A stretch of 64,000 nt of DNA from the NCBI GenBank assembly GCA_020631735.1, contig CM036221.1, forward strand, positions 11,885,381 through 11,949,380. The letters are read 5' to 3'. This stretch comes from Saccharum officinarum. Taxonomy: Eukaryota; Streptophyta; Magnoliopsida; Poales; Poaceae. The notes under the pieces were generated by a model. That model had not been told where the DNA came from. It was given only the letters and a program-made list of their open reading frames with translations, and searched no databases. The number at the start of each line of letters is the position of its first letter. The first letter of the stretch is position 1. The position numbers and the translations under genes were made by a program. Positions 54,877 to 64,000 of this stretch are shown one piece after another.

Positions 54877-56503
54877 ATGGTGTCCGGCTCCGGCGTGTGC
54901 GCAAAGCGCATCGTGGTGGACGCGCGCCACCACATGCTGGGTCGGCTCTCCTCGATCATCGCCAAAGAGCTGCTCAATGGGCAGAAGGTCGTCGTCGTCC
55001 GCTGCGAGGAGATCTGCATGTCCGGCGGCCTCGTCCGGCAGAAGATGAAGTACCTCCGTTTCCTCCGCAAGCGGATGAACACCAAGCCGTCCCACGGGCC
55101 CATCCACTTCCGCGCCCCTGCCAAGATCCTGTGGCGTACCATCCGCGGGTATGTGTTTCTCCCCTGTTCTTCCCATTTTGCTTTGCAATGTACGTTTATT
55201 TATGTGTGTGTGCTGCGTGCGGTTGTTTTGCAGGATGATTCCGCACAAGACCAAGAGGGGAGAGGCGGCGCTGGCGAGGCTCAAGACGTACGAGGGCGTA
55301 CCGCCGCCGTATGACAAGACCAAGCGCGTCGTCATCCCTGACGCTCTTAAGTATGTGTTCGAGATTTGTCTGATTGCTGGCTGATTTATCCTGTGATGTG
55401 ATGTTTGTTCGTGTCTGATGGTATTCTGCTGTTGTGGTTCGTTTGTAGGGTTCTGAGGCTGCAGCCTGGGCACAAGTACTGCCTCCTCGGTGAGCTCTCT
55501 AAGGAGGTCGGATGGAACTACCATGACACCATCAGGGTAAGCGTTTCCCCCCTCTTATGTGCTTGTTCGAATGTATGTGTCATCGTTTTGCACCAACACT
55601 TTAATTGCTAGTTGCTAGTTTGTGCGGGTTAGTATCATGATTCTAAATGGAAATGAATTGTCCACACTTTTCATCTACCTGTGTACATAATAATGTTATG
55701 AATTTCTAGAAGTTGTTTATCCAGTTTCCTCTGTGCTGGGCATCTTCTGTTATTGTCAATTCTTCACTTTTGTTGTTGAATTCTTATTGCTAGACTAGAA
55801 TAACCTTTACAAGTTGGGAGAGATATTCTGCTGAACTGTGCATGATTCTGGATGATGAAGAAAAATCAATTGGATTGATCTTATAATATGATTCAACAAC
55901 CAGCTACTTCTGACAAAATCATGCACATCAGAACATACTTGCCTTTTTGGTCTGGCAATCTAATGCTTGCTGATGTTTGTGCCATCGTGGTTGATTATTT
56001 GATACACACATTTGTTGTGATGATATATAACATTTTCAGATCATAATGTATATATGGTTCTGTGTGGAGTTACATTGTCACTTTGCATTTAACATTTTGA
56101 GATCATAATGAATTGTTTGTTTATATTGTTATGTGCCTATGATGTGATCAAAATATTTGCTACTCTTGATGGGTGTTCCCATTTGATGATCTTAACCACC
56201 AAGATCTCTGAGGCTTATCACATTGCAATTATAAAGACTCAGTTCACGTGACCACTCAAAGCGGCATTAGGAGTTGCTGAAGTTTTATGGCTCTGTTCTT
56301 TTACATTGGAATCTATCGTACTGTGTGTCTATCTGACTGCCTTTTGTTTGCTCTATCAGGAGCTTGAGGAGAAGAGGAAGGAGAAGGCCAAGGTTGCCTA
56401 TGAGAGGAGGAAGCAACTGGCTAAGCTGCGCGTCAAGGCTGAGAAGACAGCGGAGGAGAAGCTGGGATCTCAGCTGGAGATTCTTGCCCCGATTAAGTAC
56501 TGA
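54877..56503 (+). CDS. RPL13A: 60S ribosomal protein L13a (uL13), 206 aa, four exons
   Basis: Exons 54877-55148, 55234-55350, 55449-55536 and 56360-56503, with GT-AG introns, total 621 bases. The 206-residue length is the usual one for plant L13a. The product starts [20 protein letters not shown] and contains the uL13 fold with [13 protein letters not shown] and [12 protein letters not shown] basic C-terminal helix ([18 protein letters not shown]) binds rRNA. It is a structural protein of the large cytosolic ribosomal subunit. The start ATG is supported by the telo-box leader just upstream. The third intron (about 820 bases) is much longer than the others. Truncated copies of its 5' end lie at 44.9 and 53.3 kb. 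I see no defect, so this is the functional copy in the window. Confidence 0.97.
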
Positions 56504-56960
56504 TAAGCTGTGCTTCCGTGCCGCATCAGTTTTGTGGAACATCTGGCCTTTGTTTAAAGTAGTTTGTGACGGTATAATCTTGAGTGGTAAACTGTGTTAT
56601 CCTTCTGTGACTTCTAGTTTGGTTGATCAGATGTATCGGTTCGCATTGATCTCATGTTGTGACTGTTGGTCTCGCTATATGCTCTGTTCTTCACAGTTCA
56701 CAGTTCTACTACTTCGTCTTACATGATTATTGTGTAGTTTTTGTTAGGACACTCTCAACGTAGAAACAATGGAAGTTTTCATGGACAGTAATTGCACTGT
56801 CACATAAGTAATTTGCTGATGTGGCAGCCTATTTATTGAAGAGAGAGTAAAAATGGTAGAAACAGTTTCGTTTTTTTAGAAACCGGGTTTATATTTCACA
56901 TAAATTTATGATAGTTTACATCGTACAACTTACAAAGCCACCCTTGGAAGACAAGAGAAT
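56504..56960 (+). other. RPL13a 3' UTR and downstream spacer
   Basis: Expected 3' untranslated region; no secure poly(A) signal chosen. After about 56750 the sequence is plain spacer. Confidence 0.45.
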
Positions 56961-57054
56961 TGTAATCAAGTCATTGTAAGGAACTCCTGGTCAGTCTTGT
57001 CGCTGGTGACCGGAGGAGACGCCCTGAAGCCGATCACCTTACCGACGAAGCAGC

Positions 57055-57819
57055 TTAGAAGTTTTGTAATGGCACAAAAAGTAGCATATTGGGAAAACCA
57101 ACATGTCGTGTAGTCATTGAACATACAGGCCAAGCAAGATGGGTAGAAGGGATCTGACGCCACGAACAACACCAACCCAGCATGCCGGTGTAGAGGACAC
57201 CCAGAAGGGGATGCAAACCACCAGAGTAGGTAGGAACTAAAAACCAACCCGATCTCTCAAGCTGGTAAACAAACCTCCCAAGAGCTCCGCTAGAAACGTC
57301 AGTACCACCGACTAAGACGAAGGAAGGACAACAAAAGAACCCAACGAGATCTGGAGCAGTCACCAATCCAGATCTGCCAAGCTCTTCCTTTATTCTTCGG
57401 AAGCATAGTGGTAACCTCGCAAAACCATCTCCCGCAACCACGCAGTCGCCAGATTTGGTTCGGAGGACTAGAGAACTCACAAATCCGCTGCCAGAGTTGT
57501 TGAAGAAGGGAACGCCGGGGAGCTTGCCGAAGGCATCCGCGTCGCATCCATCTCCGCAACCACCGGAAACGAATCGGAGGAAGCAAAACGCCACTGCTAC
57601 CGCGGGGAACTGGAACCCTAAACTACTCAAACCAAACCTAATAGCATAGGGTATATACATCGTTTCTTGATATGAAACGATATCTACGCATCGATCGATG
57701 CCGGAGAAATCGTTCGCGAGCGCGTTTGGAGAACCTGCGTGGTTTCTACCGCGGCCCCTAGATCCTGTGCGCTTGAGCCTCTCTTGTTGATGGAGCAAGG
57801 CGAGATGGTGCAACGCCAA
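57055..57819 (-). CDS. Unidentified open reading frame (254 codons)
   Basis: An uninterrupted minus-strand frame, starting MALHHLALLHQQERLKRTGS, with Cys, Phe and Gly rich parts and no domain I recognise. It lies in moderately GC-rich DNA bordered by AT-rich repeats. There is no recognisable promoter, intron or paralog in the window. It may be a chance frame within a repetitive element or a captured gene fragment. Not a confident gene. Confidence 0.25.
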   Translation of the reverse strand: MALHHLALLHQQERLKRTGSRGRGRNHAGSPNALANDFSGIDRCVDIVSYQETMYIPYAIRFGLSSLGFQFPAVAVAFCFLRFVSGGCGDGCDADAFGKLPGVPFFNNSGSGFVSSLVLRTKSGDCVVAGDGFARLPLCFRRIKEELGRSGLVTAPDLVGFFCCPSFVLVGGTDVSSGALGRFVYQLERSGWFLVPTYSGGLHPLLGVLYTGMLGWCCSWRQIPSTHLAWPVCSMTTRHVGFPNMLLFVPLQNF

Positions 57820-57849
57820 TTTTAGTCTCCCGTCGCCGCGGCCCCAATC

Positions 57850-58700
57850 CCTTCACGTGCGTCACTCTGTCCTTTTTTTTAACCGTTTTCGTTTTCTAAG
57901 AAACAACTTTGAGTAAATATATATAAAAATATATGGTATATAATTAATATCATTAGATAGATCTTTAAATCTATTTTTATAATAAATTTATTTAGAGATA
58001 CAAATGTTGTTAATATATTTTTCTAGAAACCTAGCCAAACTTGTAGAGTAAATACCATTAGATACAAATGTTGTTAACCCTAGCGACAAATATTTAGGGA
58101 CAAAAGGAGTATATGGTATGAGAAGATACTAGTAAAAATTACATATTATTCAAAATAATAAATACTTTTGAACAGATGAAGTAAATAGCTTGCATGTTAG
58201 GGGAAAAAACAAAATTCAGGTGTGGCCAAAGTCTGCCACTTAAATGTTTCAGTTGAGTTTCAATGTTTTTTTCCCTTTTGACGGTGCTTGTTTCAATGTT
58301 TTTTTAATGTAATTTGTAAGGTGAATCAGTGTAGTTGAAAATTCAGGTGTGAAACTCTTTAATCTAGATGTCCAATCCTCTAAGACATTGGAGTTCTCTC
58401 AAGAAAGTTGCATGGATGTTCACAGTATCCATGCCCGGGTGTGAGATATAGTATATAGTAACAATCTAAAAAAATTGGGGAATCACATACTATCTCTCAA
58501 GAAAATTGCAAAGAGTGTCATTTTGATTTTGTCCTAAGTCAAATAATCTTAAATTTAACTATATTTTATGAAATACTAATATCTATGACACTAAACAAAT
58601 TTCATTAGATTAGCTATGAAATATATTTTATAGTTTTTTTATAACTGGCAAATTTATTAGAGCAGCTCCAGTGTATGAAAAAGTCAAACCGTGGGACTTC
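57850..58700. other. Gene-free AT-rich spacer
   Basis: Only short AT-rich MITE-like words are seen (for example ACCATTAGATACAAATGTTG). No gene supported. Confidence 0.5.
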
Positions 58701-58703
58701 AGA

Positions 58704-58820
58704 CACCCTGTTCGGCAGGCTGTTTCTGCAGCTTATAAGCCGGCTGTGGCTGTTTTGCTATGAGAGAAAAACACTGTTGCACGGCTGATAAGCCGTGCTG
58801 CCCCTCAGCCGAACAGGGTG
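58704..58820. mobile_element. Short foldback MITE (117 bp)
   Basis: Ends CACCCTGTTCGGC and GCCGAACAGGGTG are perfect inverted repeats. The flanks are AGA on both sides (58701-58703 and 58821-58823). The interior holds a GCTTATAAGCCGGCT-type palindrome pair. Confidence 0.8.
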
Positions 58821-58941
58821 AGAATCGAACCGAGCACACTGTGAGAGGCGAACCGTATGTGTTAGAACGAAAAGCGGACCTTGCTGAAGCATCGAACCAA
58901 GTTGAATAAACAAATGGAGAATTTTGCAGCCAAGAGACAAA

Positions 58942-59186
58942 GGGCCTGTTTAGTTCCCGAATTTTTTTGGAAAATGCTACTGTAGCAATTTCGTTATTAT
59001 TTGATAAATATTATCCAATCCATAGACTAACTAAGCTTAAAAGATTCGTCTCGTGAATTTCGTCTAAACTGTGTAATTAGTTTTATTTTTTATCTATATT
59101 TAATGCTTCATGCATGTGTCTAAAGATTCGATGTGACGGAGAATCTGAAAAATTTTACAAAAAAATTTTGGCATCTAAATAGGACC
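58942..59186 (+). mobile_element. Tourist-like MITE
   Basis: Left GGGCCTGTTTAGTTCCC, right GGCATCTAAATAGGACC (worn inverse). Interior motifs GACTAACTAAGCTTAAAAG and GCTTCATGCATGTGTC match the family at 5411, 6318 and 16406. Confidence 0.75.
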
Positions 59187-59239
59187 AAAGCAATGGACGC
59201 ATCGGCAAATAAATATTATTTTACTTGGGTTGTAGAGTG

Positions 59240-60060
59240 AGTGGTGGGTACCACGAGCCGATGTTCAGACTACCCGCACTCATGGACCTCTATATTCATT
59301 CTCTATACGTCTAGTCAGCAAGATTCTCTCCTTTATATTCAATTCTTCCGCACCCATACATTCTCTATATCATCCTCTATCCACTCTATCCACTGTGAGA
59401 CCTACTTGTCACTTTATCTAAATATATCCATGTGTGATCTAGTTTTGAAGGATTTATTGACACGAATTTAATGGTGCAATCGAAATTTAATTTGGATTTT
59501 TGGTTTGTGAGTTATAACATTTTTTTTTCCTTTGTTTAGCTAGTGGGGCCTACCACTATAGAGTATAGAGTAAGCACTGTACTACTCTAAATATAGAGTG
59601 AGAGAAAGGATAGATTATCGTTTTAGAGTATCCAGTGCAGCAATTTTTACTCTATATTCATACTCTAAAGCTTTAGAGTATCGTTTTAGAGTACCCACTG
59701 CGGGTAGTCTCACACTGGAAGCATTCAGCCCTCTGACACGGTATAGGAACTGCATGCTCGGTTCGACGATCACTAAGGCTATTCGCACTCGTCATAATCT
59801 ATATCCATCATCTAAAAGGAATATTTCGTCCTGGTCATCGAGATTCTATCCTCTATATCACTTTTTCCCGCACCCATTTATCCTCTATATCTCTACTCTA
59901 TATCGAGTGAGGCCTACATGTTCGTAAATAAATTTTATCTAAATATATCCATGTGACATCTTGTTTTGAAGGATTTATTGAAACGAATTTAATGGTGTAA
60001 TCGGAATTTAATTTGATTTTTTGGTTTGTAAGTTATAACATTTTTTAGGGAGTTGAAAAC
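59240..60060. repeat. Two diverged direct repeats of about 270 bp
   Basis: About 59280-59528 and 59780-60048 share ATTCTCTCCTTTATAT-like text, CTAAATATATCCATGTG, TTTTGAAGGATTTATTGA and GTTATAACATTTTTT. Inverted TTTAGAGTA words (59620-59700) lie between them. Probably a degenerate MITE cluster. Confidence 0.6.
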
Positions 60061-60257
60061 GTGGGGCCCGTCACTGCACTCTCTCTCTCCGCGCGCAGAC
60101 GGCGCGCGCGTAGCGTTCGTCCGGTATCACGCTACATTTAGCGCACGGCGGCCTCGTTCGGTGATTTAGCGTAGAGTTTACAGTTATCGATGCAGCTCAT
60201 CCGTCCTCCATACGTTCCTCCAGTAAACATTTACCGGACACGCTGCGGACAACCTAA

Positions 60258-60765
60258 GCCTGGACATTCAGTTCCTCGGTTTGGTTTTGGTTCGGTTTCT
60301 CGGTTATTGATGAAATTCGGTTCCAAAAAATTTTAGAACCGAGTATTTCGGTTCGGTTCCGGTTCTAACCGAACTAACCGAATTTTTCAACCAAAGCTTA
60401 ATACAACCAAAAAAGTATAGGTTTTAAAGCAAATTTAAGCAACACTACCTCTATTTTAGATAATAATAATTGATAAGAGAACAATAACAATATAGTAACA
60501 CAAATATATAGCAATTCAATACGAGACATCACAAATAAATCGAACATAGTATTATAAAATACAAGTAAGTAAATTATAATTTATGTATTTGCGTTCTTTC
60601 GGTTAATTCGGTTCTCTAAGAGTAGGAACCAAAATTTGTTTGGTTCTTTCAGTTCCTCGCAGTCTGGAACCGAATAAAGAACCAAATTTTTTGGTTCCGG
60701 CTATTTCGGTTTCGATTCCGGTTATTTTAGTTCGGTTTTCGATTCTCGGTTAAAAATGCCCAGTC
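60258..60765. mobile_element. Inverted-repeat element rich in GGTTCGGTT words (about 510 bp)
   Basis: Left CTGGACATTCAGTTCCTCGG and right CCGGTT...CGGTTAAAAATGCCCAG are imperfect inverted arms about 120 bases long, with an AT-rich middle. It resembles hAT-type MITEs; the superfamily is uncertain. Confidence 0.55.
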
Positions 60766-61320
60766 TTAATGGTCACACCGGAGCTACCCTAGCAGCAACT
60801 TGCTGCAGTGAGGGAGAAAATTTCCGAAGTTATAGAGTTCAGCGCGCTAGTGGTACAGGGCAGCTGGAAATATATTTTTTATAGCTATTAATCTATTTGG
60901 TGATATGTATAAACTTAATCAAACAAAGAATATTTTTACTTAGAACCAACCTAAACGTCCCTCTTTGCGGAACGTTGGTATATTTGGAGGAGGCATTTTT
61001 TTTTTTGGATCAGCTCAGCAAAAGACCCCCACTGGCCAATAAATGACCTCCTCGCTTCCCACCTTCACGACGGCTCCCGTTTAAATGCGTAATTTTTTTT
61101 GAGTGGATTTAAATGCGTAATTGAAGTCCACACATAATTCTTCAAAGTGTTGTGGGAGTAATTAACAGCTACAGGCCAGGTGTTGCGCTGGCAGAACCAT
61201 ATCGTGTCTCAGTACAGTTGGGAATAAATGTCTGTGTTCTTTGGGCCCAGCCCAGCTGCCCAACTCGGTCTCCTACTCTACTCCGACTCCGAGCCCAGCT
61301 CGGCCACGCACGCACCGCTC

Positions 61321-61328
61321 CTATAAGA
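61321..61328 (+). promoter_or_regulatory. TATA box of the plus-strand ABCG copy
   Basis: CTATAAGA, 137 bases before the ATG, at a position equivalent to that in the minus-strand paralog. Confidence 0.6.
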
Positions 61329-61464
61329 GAAGGAGGAAACGAGCCCTGCCCACGCTCTTCACGCTCACGCACCTGCGGCCGGCAATCCAAACAACCTGCC
61401 CGCACTCGCCGCTCGCCGCTTGCCGCTCGCCGGCGCTTAGAAGTTAGAACGAACACCAACACAC

Positions 61465-63575
61465 ATGGCAGCCACCGGCCACGCCGTGGTCGACATCGAC
61501 TTCCCCGAGGAGGCCGACGCCGCAAAGCCGCCGCTCGCGCCAGTCCCCTACGTGCTCAACTTCGCCGACCTGTCCTACAGCGTGAGGAGACGCAGCAAGG
61601 GCGGCGGCGGCGGCCTCCTGCCGCAGTCGTCGGGGCGCCACCCGGTGGCGTCCGCGGACACGCCCCCGCCGACTTCGTCTGGATCGTCCAGGCGCACCAA
61701 GACGCTGCTCGACGGCGTCTCCGGCGCGGCGCGAGCGGGCGAGCTGCTCGCCGTCATGGGCGCCAGCGGGTCGGGCAAGTCCACGCTCCTGGACGCGCTG
61801 GCCGGCCGCATCGCGCGGGAGAGCCTCCGCGGCGCCGTCACGCTCAACGGGGAGCCGCTCCAGGGCCGCCGCCTCCGCGCCATCTCCGCGCACGTCATGC
61901 AGGACGACCTCCTGTACGCCATGCTCACGGTACGCGAGACGCTGCGGTTCGCCGCGGAGTTCAGGTTCCCCCGCGCGCTGTCTGCCGAGCGGAAGCAAGC
62001 GCGCGTCGACGCGCTCATCGACCAGCTGGGACTCTCCCGCGCCGCCGACACCATCATCGGAGACGAGGGACACCGCGGGGTGTCGGGAGGGGAGCGCCGG
62101 CGCGTGTCCATCGGGACGGACATCATCCACGACCCCATCCTGCTGTTCCTCGACGAGCCCACCTCTGGGCTGGACTCGGCCAGCGCCTTCATGGTGGTGC
62201 AGGTGCTCCGCCGCATCGCCCAGAGCGGCAGCGTCGTCGTCATGACCATCCACCAGCCCAGCACGCGCATCCTCGGCATCCTCGACAGCCTGCTCCTGCT
62301 CTCGCGCGGCCGCACCGTGTACGCCGGCACGCCCGCCGGACTGAAGCCGTTCTTCGCCGAGTTCGGCGCGCCCGTCCCGGACAACGAGAACCCGGCCGAG
62401 TTCGCGCTCGACACCATCCGCGAGTACGAGCGTCAGCACGACGGCGCCGCCCCGCTCGCCGATTTCAACGTCAAGTGGCAACACAGCAGCTCGTCGTCCG
62501 CTGCCGTGGAAAACAACAACAACAAGCTGATGCCGCTGGAGCTCGCCATCGCCCAGAGCGTGTCCCGGGGGAAGCTGGTGGCCGGGAGCGGGCCGGGAGG
62601 CGGGAGCGCGGTGACCGGGTCGTTGGTGCCGACGTTCGCGAACCCGCTGTGGACAGAGGTGTGGGTGCTCATCAAGCGCTCCTTCACCAACACGGGCCGC
62701 ATGCCGGAGCTCTTCGTGATGCGGCTCGGCACCATCATGGTGACGGGATTGATCCTGGCCACCATCTTCTGGCGCCTCGACGACACCCCCAAGGGCGTGC
62801 AGGAGCGGCTGGGCTTCTTCGCCATGGCCATGTCCACCATGTTCTACGTGTGCGCCGACGCGCTTCCCGTGTTCGTGCAGGAGCGGCACATCTACCTCCG
62901 CGAGACCGCGCACAACGCCTACCGCCGCATCTCCTACGTGCTGGCCAACGCCGTCGTCGCGTTCCCGCCGCTGGTGCTCCTGTCGCTGGCGTTCGCGGTC
63001 ACCACGTTCTGGGCGGTGGGCTGGCCGGCGGCGCCTCGTCGTTCCTCTTCTTCGTGCTCATCGTCCTCGCCTCCTTCTGGGCGGGCAGCGGCTTCGTCAC
63101 GTTCCTCTCCGCGGTGGTGCCGCACGTCATGCTGGGGTACACGGTGGTCGTCGCCATCCTCGCCTACTTCCTCCTCTTCTCCGGCTTCTTCATCACCAGG
63201 GATCGCATCCCCGACTACTGGATTTGGTTCCACTACCTGTCGCTGGTGAAGTATCCATACCAGGCGGTTCTTCAGAACGAGTTTGGCGGGGCGTCGCGCT
63301 GCTTCTCGCGCGGTGTGCAGATGTTCGATGGCACGCCGATCGGGCGCATGCCGAAGGCTGTCAAGATGAAGGTGCTCGATGCCATCAGTGCCACTCTGGG
63401 CACCAACGTTACAGCAGATACATGCGTGGCCACCGGCGCAGACGTGCTGGCGCAGCAGGCTGTCATGGACATCAGCAAGTGGAAGTGCCTGCTGGTGACA
63501 GTGGCATGGGGATTCTTTTTTAGGGTTCTCTTTTACGTGGTCTTGCTCGTAGGAAGCAAGAATAAGAGAAAATAG
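61465..63575 (+). pseudogene. ABCG: ABCG half-transporter copy with one-base deletion
   Basis: The product is highly similar to the intact minus-strand gene at 27696-25525. It keeps Walker [10 protein letters not shown], signature VSGGE, Walker B LLFLDEP, the TIHQPS H-loop and the first membrane helices. At about 63018 the coding text reads GCGGTGGGCTGGCC where the paralog reads GCGGTGGGGCTCGCC, one base shorter. The frame shifts after FWAVG (about codon 518) and stops at 63249, losing the last three helices and the C-terminal loop. The following codons to 63575 are well preserved in the other frame, including the ending VGSKNKRK, so the loss is recent or a base-calling error. If real, the 594-residue product could not form a normal transport pore. 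Confidence 0.9.
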
Positions 63576-64000
63576 AAGAGATAATTACATACACCATCGG
63601 TGCAAACAACTATTTAGATTTGACAGACTATCAAGCTAATAAGCGAAAAGAACTAGACAAACTCATATCCTAGCTGGCCAAGGGTACGTACAACGAGGGG
63701 CAATATCAACTTGGCATTATCTGAACAACAACACAATCATTACCAACTATTATCTCCTTAAATCGGTAATGCTCTGAACCGCGCGCCTGTCCATCTGGAC
63801 GCTCTGTGGTTGGGTCATGACACTAGCCCACCAACCCACGCTCCTTTATTTCTAAAAAAAACTACTCATCCACTTATTTATATCCACTCGCTCCTCTTCC
63901 TATCGCTCTTATCCGCTCGCCCGCCGCCTCCGAGCGCACGGCCGCTGGCCATCCGAGGCGCAACGTGTGGCCGCCTCCTTGTCGTGACGCTCGGCTGCCG
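63576..64000. other. Spacer after ABCG
   Basis: Nothing recognisable. GC rises after 63880 (CGCCCGCCGCCTCC), perhaps the edge of another gene or element outside the window. Confidence 0.4.

Noticed and set aside
61152..63020. Long plus-strand frame from 61152, offset from the ABCG start
   Set aside because: Its first 620 codons are an off-frame reading rich in Arg/His/Pro; only the part after the one-base deletion (from about 63020) is genuine ABCG tail.

Overview
This window is nuclear DNA of a grass (Poaceae), most likely an Andropogoneae species related to sorghum, sugarcane, Miscanthus or maize. The evidence is GC-rich plant genes with GT-AG introns, plant-only protein families (RS2Z splicing factors, plant ABCG half-transporters), many Tourist-like and Stowaway-like MITEs, a CACTA element with subterminal repeats, and Ty1/copia and Ty3/gypsy retroelements. 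The species assignment is inference. I saw no bacterial-type operon, rRNA, tRNA or CRISPR.

Layout. 1-3.5 kb: decayed Ty3/gypsy gag-pol remnant. 3.5-11.5 kb: gene-free DNA built of MITEs and locally duplicated blocks. 13.4-19.3 kb: a large direct segmental duplication; its two copies serve as filled and empty sites for several insertions, including a poly(A)-tailed retroposon. 19.66-25.30 kb: a complete but non-autonomous CACTA transposon with a 1.1-kb internal tandem duplication. 25.5-27.7 kb: an intact, intronless ABCG half-transporter gene (minus). 28-30.2 kb: two direct repeats around a MuDR-like N-terminal domain fragment. 30.8-40.1 kb: an RS2Z-type SR splicing factor gene (minus) whose last intron carries a young Ty1/copia element with identical 111-bp LTRs. 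40.4-43.3 kb: a second RS2Z gene (plus), head-to-head with the first across a bidirectional promoter of about 250 bp. 44.1-45.2 and 52.0-53.4 kb: two copies of a segment joining an ABCG 3' fragment to an RPL13a 5' fragment. 46.7-50.6 kb: the 5' LTR and gag of a SIRE/Maximus-like copia element, cut off next to gypsy-LTR-like DNA. 54.9-56.5 kb: an intact four-exon ribosomal protein L13a (uL13) gene. 58.7-60.8 kb: more MITEs and repeats. 61.5-63.6 kb: a second ABCG copy (plus) with a one-base deletion that removes the last transmembrane helices.

Biology and architecture. The host genes are housekeeping or transport genes: RS2Z proteins regulate pre-mRNA splicing, uL13 is a 60S ribosomal subunit protein, and the ABCG protein is a predicted plasma-membrane lipid or cutin/suberin-precursor exporter. 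The main structural result is that outward from about 40.29 kb the order is RS2Z then ABCG on both sides, in opposite orientation. The locus is therefore an old inverted duplication, later stretched by transposons and by repeated copying of ABCG/RPL13a pieces. Introns, promoter TATA boxes and leader introns are shared between arms, so the copying was at DNA level, not by retroposition.
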